A DNA stretch of 42,433 nt, taken from Deltaproteobacteria bacterium (GTDB lineage Bacteria > Myxococcota_A > Polyangia > Polyangiales > JADJMO01). A program made the translations under genes and the position numbers. Location of the stretch: NCBI GenBank assembly GCA_016182965.1, contig JACPFM010000077.1, positions 1-42,433 on the forward strand, read 5' to 3'. The number at the start of each line of letters is the position of its first letter. The stretch's first letter is position 1. Below, piece after piece: positions 7,589-14,780 of the stretch. A model generated the notes under the pieces. That model made no database searches, was not told the DNA's origin, and saw only the letters and a list, made by a program, of their open reading frames with translations.

Positions 7589-9881
7589 GCGCGAGCAGCA
7601 GGCCCGCGAAGGCTCCGAAGCCGGCGCCGCCCGCGCGCCCCGCCGCGCACCCGCCGCCGGTGCGCACGCCGTCGCGCGCGTCCCACCGGTCCGCGCCGAT
7701 CGGGATCTCGCGCTCGATGGTCAGCGCGCCGCTCCCCGGGATCGGCGCCGCGAGCGCGGGCCGCAGTCGGACGCGCGCGTCGGTGCCGCCGCGCCCGGGC
7801 TGCGCCACGATCGCGAACCGATAGACGCCGACCGCAGGGTGCTCGAGCGCGACGCGCGCGCTCGCGCCTTCGGTCTCGAGCAGGAGGCCGCCCGGCAGGT
7901 CGGCGGGCAGGCCGTTCGCGTCGTGCGCGATGGCGAGCGCGTACACCGGTAGCCCTCCGTCCGCCGCGAGATACGTCGCGCCGAGCCGCAGCGACAGGGT
8001 CGTCGCGGGGGGCGGCGCCGGCCGCCGATCGAGCGCCGCGAGCGCGCCGCCCACGTCGAGGATCCCGGCGCCCTTGGCGAAGTCGCGCGACGAGCCGCCA
8101 GCCGGCGGATCGTCGACCAGCGGCCGCGCGCCGGCTTGCAGGAGCGCGCGCACGTCCTCCTGGGTCAGCGTCGGATCGCGCTGGAAGAGCAGCGCGGCGG
8201 CGCCCGCGGCGAACGGCGCCGACATGCTGGTCCCCGCCAGCGCGCCGTGCTCCGGATCGACGATCTGCGACAGATCGAACGCGCCGCCCGGCGCGGCGAG
8301 GAGGGCCGAGCGCGCGAGCGACGAGATCACGTAGTGCCCGGGGGCGAGGATGTCCGGCCGCATCGGACCGTTGGCCGCGGGGCCCGCGCTCGAGAAGAAG
8401 CAGCGACCCCCGACGACGGCGTCCTCGATGCCCACCGTGCGCTTCTTCTGGTTCACGAACTCGGTGCGCGTGCCCACGCAACCGACCGAGAGGAGGCCGG
8501 CGGCGCTCGCCGGGACGCCGATGGTCCCTTCGATCTGCCCGCCGCGCTGGAAGAACGGCATGCCCGGCCCGTCGATCGCCTCGCGCGAGCCCTGCAGCCA
8601 GATCTCCACCGCGCCGTCGCCCTCGAGCTCGAGCTCGAACGTGCCGACCGGCAGCGCGCCCTGCAAGACGGCGATCGCGCCGCTCGTGTCACCCTCGTCG
8701 AGGAACCTGGGGACGTCGTTCGCGACGAGCACGCGCACGTCCTTCGCGGGCTTGGTCTCGAGCGCCTCGCCGCGCGGCACAGGAGCCATCCACGGCGCGT
8801 CGCCGGGGCCGCGCACGCCGAGGCGCACGTCGCCGCGATCGCGCTTGTTGATCCACACGAACACCTGCGCGTCGCGGTAGGCCGCGCCGCGGCCGTCGGC
8901 GCCCCGCAGCTGCACCGGGATGCGATAGGTGCCGCCCGGCGAGACGCGGACGCTGGTGTGGATCGGGATGTGACCCTCGTTGGACGCGGCCACCACGATC
9001 GCGCGCCCCGGTCCGTGCGCGAGCTCGGTCAGCCCGCGCTCGAACTTCGAGGTGCCGTCGTGCGCGCCGTACTGCGTGCCGAGCGAGAGGTTCACCACCG
9101 CCGGGACCCTGGCCTCGGCGGCGCGATCGAAGACGAACTTCGCCCCGAGGATCGCCGCCCCTTCGTCGACCCCGCCGAAGGCGTCGGACGCGCGCACGAT
9201 GACCAGGTCGGCCTTCGGCGCGACGCCGACGTAGGTCCGCGAGGGGCCGCCGTTGCCCGCGGCGATGCCGGTGACGTGCGTGCCGTGCCCCTCGTCGTCG
9301 CCGGGGATCTTCCCGGGCGCGGCACCCTTCAGGATGGCGTCGATCTCCGAGCGGTCCCACACGCGCCCGCCGTAGCGCTGGTCGAGGACGTTGCCCTCGC
9401 GCTTGTCGCCGGCGAAATCGAGGAACCAGGCGATGCGCGTGGTGCCGTCCGCGTTGCGGAAGTCGGGGTGGGTGATGTCGAGACCGGTGTCGACGATGCC
9501 GACGTACGTGCCGGTGCCGTCGAGCGGCGAGGGGGTCGCCGACGACGGCGCCCCGACGAAGGCGCGCGCCACGTCGAGCTTCGGGCGGAGCGGCGGCCGG
9601 ATCTCGACGCCTAGCTCCGGGTGCGCGCGCGCGAAGCCCGCGATGCGCGCGGCGTCGCCGTCGATCACCGCGAGCCCGGGCACGACGGGGTGCAGCCCGA
9701 GGCGCTCGGCGTCGGCGCTCGCCGGCAGCGAGACGAGGGCGAAGAACGGACGCGGGGGCGCGAGCAGCTCGACCGCCGACGTGCCGACCCTGCCGATGGC
9801 GAGCGTGCTCGGCTCGGCGGCGCCCGATGAAGCCCCGAGCAGCGCGCCGAGCGCGAGGAGCGACGCCGCGACGAGCCTCAC
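7497..9881 (-). CDS. Subtilisin-like S8 serine protease with a MYXO-CTERM-like tail
   Basis: The protein is about 794 residues from the GTG at 9881. That start gives a clean signal peptide (MRLVAASLLALGALLGASSGAAE); an ATG at 9965 would add 28 Arg-rich residues. The subtilase triad is complete. Counting from the longer start, Asp159 is in IVDTGLD, His227 in GHGTHVTG and Ser580 in GTSMSAP, with the oxyanion Asn329 in AASNEGH. A beta-rich insertion of about 190 residues separates the oxyanion Asn from the Ser block. The C-terminus has Gly-Gly-Cys-Ala-Ala, a hydrophobic helix and an Arg cluster, the layout of a MYXO-CTERM sorting signal, followed by an unusually long hydrophilic extension of about 20 residues. 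It is probably a cell-surface or released protease. Confidence 0.9.
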   Translation of the reverse strand: MRLVAASLLALGALLGASSGAAEPSTLAIGRVGTSAVELLAPPRPFFALVSLPASADAERLGLHPVVPGLAVIDGDAARIAGFARAHPELGVEIRPPLRPKLDVARAFVGAPSSATPSPLDGTGTYVGIVDTGLDITHPDFRNADGTTRIAWFLDFAGDKREGNVLDQRYGGRVWDRSEIDAILKGAAPGKIPGDDEGHGTHVTGIAAGNGGPSRTYVGVAPKADLVIVRASDAFGGVDEGAAILGAKFVFDRAAEARVPAVVNLSLGTQYGAHDGTSKFERGLTELAHGPGRAIVVAASNEGHIPIHTSVRVSPGGTYRIPVQLRGADGRGAAYRDAQVFVWINKRDRGDVRLGVRGPGDAPWMAPVPRGEALETKPAKDVRVLVANDVPRFLDEGDTSGAIAVLQGALPVGTFELELEGDGAVEIWLQGSREAIDGPGMPFFQRGGQIEGTIGVPASAAGLLSVGCVGTRTEFVNQKKRTVGIEDAVVGGRCFFSSAGPAANGPMRPDILAPGHYVISSLARSALLAAPGGAFDLSQIVDPEHGALAGTSMSAPFAAGAAALLFQRDPTLTQEDVRALLQAGARPLVDDPPAGGSSRDFAKGAGILDVGGALAALDRRPAPPPATTLSLRLGATYLAADGGLPVYALAIAHDANGLPADLPGGLLLETEGASARVALEHPAVGVYRFAIVAQPGRGGTDARVRLRPALAAPIPGSGALTIEREIPIGADRWDARDGVRTGGGCAAGRAGGAGFGAFAGLLLALTSLRRCRDRSRAPATEARSGATGGRDRRG

Positions 9882-9986
9882 ACGCGCAGCGTGGCGGACG
9901 CGCGCCGTCTCGGCAACCGCGATCGCCCTCAGGGGCCGCCTGCGGCTGCCCCCGGGTCGAGACACTTCAGCCCGAGGGATCTCCGA

Positions 9987-12881
9987 TCAGCCGTCGAGCT
10001 CGCGACGACGGCGCGCCGCCACCGTCAGCGCGAGACCGAGCGCGAAGAGCGCGCCGAAGACCTCCGAGGAGCCGCCTTGGCCCGGCACGCGGCAGCCGCA
10101 CGTCGAGGCCTCGGGCAGATCGTCGCCGACGCCCTTGGAGGCGTCCTCGCCGGCGTCTTCCAGCGAGCCGGTGTCGTCGAGCGAGCCGGTGTCGGACGTG
10201 GTGCCGGTGTCCTCGCGGAAGGTGTCCTCGGTCCCGGTGTCCTCGACGAAGGTGTCCTCTTCGGTGCCGGTGTCGACGCCGCCCTCCAAGCACGACGAAG
10301 CCGTCGACCACGAGGTCTTCGAGCTCGGCGGATCGCACACCTGGCAGGAGTCCTTCGGGTTGATGTCGCCGTACGACCAGCACTCGTTCGCGATGACGCA
10401 GAAGCCCGCCTTGATGCCGCTGGTCGTCGGGGTGCAGGTCTTCGTCGCCTCGTTGCAGGTGACCGTCGTCGTGCAGGTCAGCCCGCAGTTGTTGGTCTTG
10501 GTGGTGCACGAGCCGTAGCTCGTGCAGGACTGGATCGAGCAGAACGTGCCGGTGCCGGCGTCGCTGAGCGAGCTGCCGCACGGCGTGCCCTCGGCGGCGT
10601 AGACCGTGCTGCAAGAGCCCGTCCCGTTGCACTTGCGCCCGCAGGTCGGATCGCTCGTGCCGGTGCAGAAGCCGCCCGGATCGGCGCCGACCGGCGCGAG
10701 CGTGCAGGTGCCCTCCTTGCCCGCCTCGTTGCACGCCTTGCACCCGCCGGTGCACGCGTTCTCGCAGCACACGCCGGTGACGCAGTAGCCGCTCGCGCAC
10801 TCGAGGTTGCTCGTGCACGTCGCGCCCTTCGGCTTGGTGCACACGCCCTCGCGCCCCGGCGCCGCGCAGGTCTGGCCCTCGGGGCAGCCGGTGCTCGTGC
10901 AGCACACGCCGTCGACGCACGTCAGCCCGCCGGCGCAGCCGGTGCCGCACGCGCCGCCGATGGCGGTGTTGAAGATCTCGGAGCTCGTCGTCTCGGTCGA
11001 CGGCGCGAGGCCGCCGACGACCAGCGCGCCGGTGCCCGGGACGTTCGCCATCGCGTGGAACATGCGCTCGATCGACATCGAGCCCGCGCCGGTCATCGTC
11101 CCGGTCGTCGGCGTGGCGCCGGGGATGAAGATGTCTGCGGTGTTGTTGACGTGCGTGTACGCCGTCGTGTTGTACGACTGCCCGCCGGTGAACAGGATGC
11201 GCCCGTCGTCGAGCCGCGCCGAGGCGAACTGCCAGCGCGGCGTCGACAGCTTGGCGGTGAGCGTCGTCCAGCTCGTGCCGTCGAAGTACTCGAGCGAGGT
11301 CACCGCCGAGCTCGCGTAGTTGCTCGTCGACCCGCCGGCGGCGATCGCGCGCGGCGCCGTGCCGTCGAGCGCGACGAGCTCGAGCTGCGTGCGCCTCGTC
11401 GCCATGCTCGGCGCCGCGCTCCAGGTCTTGGTCGTCGGCGAGTACAGCTCCGCCGTCTCGAGGTACGTGGTGGACGTGCCGTAGCTCTCGCCGCCGGCGA
11501 CGAGCACGCGGCCGTCGCCGAGCACGACGGCGCGGCCCTTGGTGCGCCCGGCGGTCATGTTGCCGGCGTTCACCCAGCTGTCGTCGGTGATGGGGGGCGG
11601 CGCGACGGGGAAGTAGTACTCGGCCGACTTCCACGGGGCGGTCGTGCTCGAATACGAGGTGGTCGGCTGACCGCCGATGGCGAGGGCCGCCTCCTTGCCG
11701 TCGACCGTCACCGCCACCATCGCGTGCCACGCGCGCGACGTCATCGTCGCCGCGGTGCTCCAGGCGCCGGTCGTCGGATCGCGCACGATCGTCACGCCCT
11801 GCGCGGTGCTCGTGGTGCCGGTCGTCGGGAAGCCGCCGGCGGCGACGACGCGCCCGCTCGGGAGGCCGACGGCGTTCATGCCGATGCCGAGCGTGAACGT
11901 GCCGGGCAGCGACGACGCGATCGCCCACGTGCCGGTCGTCGGGTTGAACAGCTCCGTGGCGCCGGGCTCCGAGCCGGTGCCGCCCACGAGCAGGACCTTG
12001 CCGGAGTCGGCCCCGGCCTCGATGCGCACGAGCTTGTGGTAGGCGTGCGAGCGCTTCGCGGTGTTGGTCGTCGCCTGCCATGCCGGGTCGACGAGCACCG
12101 GGTACGAGAGCCCGCGTCCGTCGATCGTCGCCACGACGGTGCAGGTCGACGCGCCGGGCTTCGTGACCGGGCGACCCCACGGGCCGGTGGCCTTCGTGTC
12201 GTACGCGCAGCCGCTCACCGTCAGCCTGCCGAGGCGCGTCTCGCCGCGCGCGTCGAGCGCGATCGGCCGGGGCATGCGCAGCACCGGGTTGCCGCTCTGC
12301 TCGAGGAACTCGACGTTGCCGTCGATCACGCGCAGCCCGGCGACGTTGCCGAGCGCGACGTCGTACGAGAACGACAGCACCTCGCGCGCGCCGTCGACCT
12401 GGTAGAAGTCTTCGACGCCATCGGCCGCGACGAGGCGGAGCGCGGAGGTGCCGGGCTGCACGTCGGGGTAGATCGCGACGTGCTCGGCCCACTCGATGCC
12501 GGAAGGCGAGAAGCCCCGCGGCGTGACGGCGAGCTCCATCGCGCCCGCCTGCACCTTCAGCGCGCCGTCGGCCTTCCGCGGCAGCGCCATTCGCACGACC
12601 GAGCGCTCGTAGCGCGCCCCGCGCGCGACGATGTGCATCGTGTCGGACGCGAGCGACACGCGCTCGATCGTCGCCTCCGGCAAGAAGCCCGGCAGCTTCC
12701 GCGACAGCTCGCGCGCGCGACCGAGCACCTCGATGCCGAGCGGCGTGGTGGCGGCGATCTGCGGATCGGCCGTGAGCACCGGCTCGGTCGACGTGGAGAC
12801 CGGCGTCGGCGCCGACTCCCGAGCGCACCCCGAGAGCACCACGAGGCCGATCACCCCAAGCGAAGAAAGAAGCCGCCGCAC
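9987..12881 (-). CDS. Kelch-repeat, Cys-rich surface lipoprotein with MYXO-CTERM-like tail
   Basis: This 964-residue protein starts at a GTG preceded by a strong ribosome-binding site (GGAGGAG). The signal peptide ends in a lipobox (VVLSGC, Cys19). A region of about 230 residues follows, ending in VLVDPAWQ. Next come about six kelch-type beta-propeller blades with repeated VLLVGGTGS/VVAAGGF/VLVAGGES motifs. A Cys-rich domain of about 220 residues contains repeated GxC-CC-C spacings (GVCCTSTGCPEGQTC). An acidic linker rich in Asp-Thr-Gly follows. The end is STCGCRVPGQG, a hydrophobic helix and Arg-Arg-Arg-Arg. It is a close paralogue of the protein at 25120-27993. Likely role: adhesion or recognition at the cell surface; this is inference. 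Confidence 0.9.
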   Translation of the reverse strand: MRRLLSSLGVIGLVVLSGCARESAPTPVSTSTEPVLTADPQIAATTPLGIEVLGRARELSRKLPGFLPEATIERVSLASDTMHIVARGARYERSVVRMALPRKADGALKVQAGAMELAVTPRGFSPSGIEWAEHVAIYPDVQPGTSALRLVAADGVEDFYQVDGAREVLSFSYDVALGNVAGLRVIDGNVEFLEQSGNPVLRMPRPIALDARGETRLGRLTVSGCAYDTKATGPWGRPVTKPGASTCTVVATIDGRGLSYPVLVDPAWQATTNTAKRSHAYHKLVRIEAGADSGKVLLVGGTGSEPGATELFNPTTGTWAIASSLPGTFTLGIGMNAVGLPSGRVVAAGGFPTTGTTSTAQGVTIVRDPTTGAWSTAATMTSRAWHAMVAVTVDGKEAALAIGGQPTTSYSSTTAPWKSAEYYFPVAPPPITDDSWVNAGNMTAGRTKGRAVVLGDGRVLVAGGESYGTSTTYLETAELYSPTTKTWSAAPSMATRRTQLELVALDGTAPRAIAAGGSTSNYASSAVTSLEYFDGTSWTTLTAKLSTPRWQFASARLDDGRILFTGGQSYNTTAYTHVNNTADIFIPGATPTTGTMTGAGSMSIERMFHAMANVPGTGALVVGGLAPSTETTSSEIFNTAIGGACGTGCAGGLTCVDGVCCTSTGCPEGQTCAAPGREGVCTKPKGATCTSNLECASGYCVTGVCCENACTGGCKACNEAGKEGTCTLAPVGADPGGFCTGTSDPTCGRKCNGTGSCSTVYAAEGTPCGSSLSDAGTGTFCSIQSCTSYGSCTTKTNNCGLTCTTTVTCNEATKTCTPTTSGIKAGFCVIANECWSYGDINPKDSCQVCDPPSSKTSWSTASSCLEGGVDTGTEEDTFVEDTGTEDTFREDTGTTSDTGSLDDTGSLEDAGEDASKGVGDDLPEASTCGCRVPGQGGSSEVFGALFALGLALTVAARRRRELDG

Positions 12882-12980
12882 GATCCACTCCTCCGGCCCG
12901 CGCAGCGAGCCCCCGTGTAGGACAAACGCCCACCTCGCCGTGGCGGGCTGGGCCGTCAAGGCTGAACCACCAACGTCGCT

Positions 12981-13033
12981 GAGCCGGATGGTGCCCCGTC
13001 GTGGCGCGGCACGCCAGCGGCCGAGCCGGATGG
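12981..13033. repeat. Pair of 11-bp direct repeats GAGCCGGATGG, 42 bp apart
   Basis: The copies are at 12981-12991 and 13023-13033, start to start 42 bases, or four helical turns. They lie 100-150 bases upstream of the minus-strand kelch gene. The spacing fits two protein-binding sites on one face of DNA, but chance is not excluded. Confidence 0.35.
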
Positions 13034-13070
13034 CCAAACCCTCTTTCCCGGTCGCGATGCTCGGACACGG

Positions 13071-13105
13071 GCCCTGCGCTTGCCCGCACAGGTGGGTCGC
13101 AGGGC
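13071..13105. repeat. 8-bp inverted repeat (GCCCTGCG ... CGCAGGGC) after nnr
   Basis: The arms are 13071-13078 and 13098-13105 with a 19-base loop, 44 bases past the minus-strand nnr stop. It has no T-tract, so it could be a weak terminator, an mRNA stabiliser or an operator. The gap 12882-13148 has no gene I can support. Confidence 0.4.
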
Positions 13106-13148
13106 ATGCGGGGCCGACGGAAGCAGGGTGTCCGCGAATCGTGAACAC

Positions 13149-14729
13149 TCAGAGGCGCTCTTCGGGGAGGCCGTCGTCTCCGCGCGAGAGCGCGTCCATG
13201 ACGCGCGGGACCTCGTCGGCCAGCTCGGAGGCGAAGACGCCGCGATCGCCGACGCGCGCGCGGAGGACGTCGCCCACGAGGCCGTGCAGGTGCACCGCCG
13301 CAACCGCGGCGTCGAACGGACGCATGGTGCAGAGCAGCGCGCCGATGATGCCCGCGAGGACGTCGCCGGAGCCTGCGGTCGCGAGCAGCGGGTTGCCCGT
13401 GGTGTTGACCGCGACGCGCCCGTCGGGCGAGGCGACGATCGTGCGGGCGCCCTTGAGGACGACGACCGCGTTGGTGAGCTCGACGACCTTCCGCACCGCG
13501 CCGAAGCGATCGCGCTCCACCTCCTCGGCCGCCAGACCGAGCAGGCGCCCCATCTCGCCCGCGTGCGGCGTGAGCACCAGCGGCCCCCGGGCGCGCGAGA
13601 GGCGTTGCGCGTTGCCTTTTTGCTGCGAGATCGCGTCGGCGTCGACGACCACCGGGCCGGTGAAGCCGTCGAGGATTCGCTCGACGACCTTCCGCGAGGC
13701 GTCGTCGAGGCCGAAGCCGGGACCCATGACCACGGCCTTGCGGCGATCGAGCAGGGCGTCGAGGTGCGCGAGCGGATCGCTGCGATCGAGCCCCACGGCC
13801 ATGACCTCGGGCATGCGGGCGTCGATGGCGGCGAGCGCCTCGGGCCAGGTGGCGATGGTCACCACGCCGGCGCCCGCGCGGAACGCGCCGCGCGCCGACA
13901 GAAGCGCCGCGCCCGACTTGCCTGCCGACCCTGCGCAGACGAGCACCGCGCCCACCGAGAACTTGTGCGCGTCGGCTTCACGGGGCTCGAGCAGGCGGGC
14001 GACCGCGCGGCGCTCGATCACCTCGGCGACGTGGCCGACCTTCCCGAGGATGGTGTCGGGCACGCCGAGATCGCAGACGTGCACCCGACCCGCGTAGCGC
14101 GCACCCTGCGGCGTGAGCAGGCCGACCTTGAGGTGGCCGAAGCACACCGTGTCGTGCGCCTCGACGCACGCGCCGAGCGGCGCGCCCGAGTCGGCGTCGA
14201 GGCCGCTCGGGATGTCGAGCGACAGGCGCCGCCCGGGCGCCCGGTTGATCGCGTGGATGATGTCGGCCATCGGCCCGGCGATCGCCCGATCGAGGCCCGT
14301 GCCGAACAGCCCGTCGACGACCAGATCGGCCAGACCGAGGGCCGCCTCGAGGTCGGAGAGCCCGCCCTGATCGACGTTCGCCTCCGTCGGTCGGACCACG
14401 GTCACCTGCCCGCCGAGGTCGAGGTACGCGTCGTGGTTGATCCGCGCGTCGCCGAGCACGCGCTCGGGCGAGCCGGCCAGGAACACGCTGACGTCGGCGC
14501 CGCGCGCCCAGAGGTGCCGCGCCACGACGAAGCCGTCGCCGCCGTTGTTGCCGGCGCCGCAGACGACCACCACCCGCGCCCCGGCGAGGCCCGACGCGAG
14601 GAGCCGCCCTGCGACGTCGGCGGCGCCCCGGCCGGCGTTCTCCATGAGGATCACACCGGGGACGTGGCACCCCTCGATGGCGTGGCGATCGAACGCGCGC
14701 ATCTGCGCGCGCGACAGGATCGGGATCAT
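13149..14729 (-). CDS. nnr: Bifunctional NAD(P)H-hydrate epimerase / ADP-dependent NAD(P)H-hydrate dehydratase
   Basis: This 526-residue enzyme repairs damaged NADHX/NADPHX. The N-terminal YjeF_N epimerase domain (about residues 1-215) shows GVILMENAGRGAADV and VVCGAGNNGGDGFVVARHL. The C-terminal ribokinase-like dehydratase domain (about 235-515) shows MGPGFG, LTPHAGEMGRLLG and the nucleotide-binding NPLLATAGSGDVLAGIIGAL. Length and order match the fused Nnr (formerly YjeF) of other bacteria. The ATG at 14729 is preceded by GGGAGG at good spacing. It is transcribed divergently from the phosphatase at 14781 with 51 bases between. Confidence 0.96.
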   Translation of the reverse strand: MIPILSRAQMRAFDRHAIEGCHVPGVILMENAGRGAADVAGRLLASGLAGARVVVVCGAGNNGGDGFVVARHLWARGADVSVFLAGSPERVLGDARINHDAYLDLGGQVTVVRPTEANVDQGGLSDLEAALGLADLVVDGLFGTGLDRAIAGPMADIIHAINRAPGRRLSLDIPSGLDADSGAPLGACVEAHDTVCFGHLKVGLLTPQGARYAGRVHVCDLGVPDTILGKVGHVAEVIERRAVARLLEPREADAHKFSVGAVLVCAGSAGKSGAALLSARGAFRAGAGVVTIATWPEALAAIDARMPEVMAVGLDRSDPLAHLDALLDRRKAVVMGPGFGLDDASRKVVERILDGFTGPVVVDADAISQQKGNAQRLSRARGPLVLTPHAGEMGRLLGLAAEEVERDRFGAVRKVVELTNAVVVLKGARTIVASPDGRVAVNTTGNPLLATAGSGDVLAGIIGALLCTMRPFDAAVAAVHLHGLVGDVLRARVGDRGVFASELADEVPRVMDALSRGDDGLPEERL

Positions 14730-14767
14730 CGCCTCCCTTCCTACTAGAGCCGCGGCCGGGCGGGGCC

Positions 14768-14773
14768 TAGGAT
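14768..14773 (+). promoter_or_regulatory. -10-like element TAGGAT before the propeller-phosphatase gene
   Basis: TAGGAT ends seven bases before the ATG at 14781. An in-frame GTG at 14775 would begin one base after it and so inside the expected untranscribed region, which favours 14781 as the start. Confidence 0.4.
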
Positions 14774-14780
14774 CGTGCTC

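Noticed and set aside
10000..12900. Long open frames on the plus strand opposite the kelch gene.
   Set aside because: Antisense open frames are common in GC-rich DNA. They are Arg/Ala/Gly/His-rich with no domains, whereas the minus-strand frame has lipobox, kelch and Cys-rich features.
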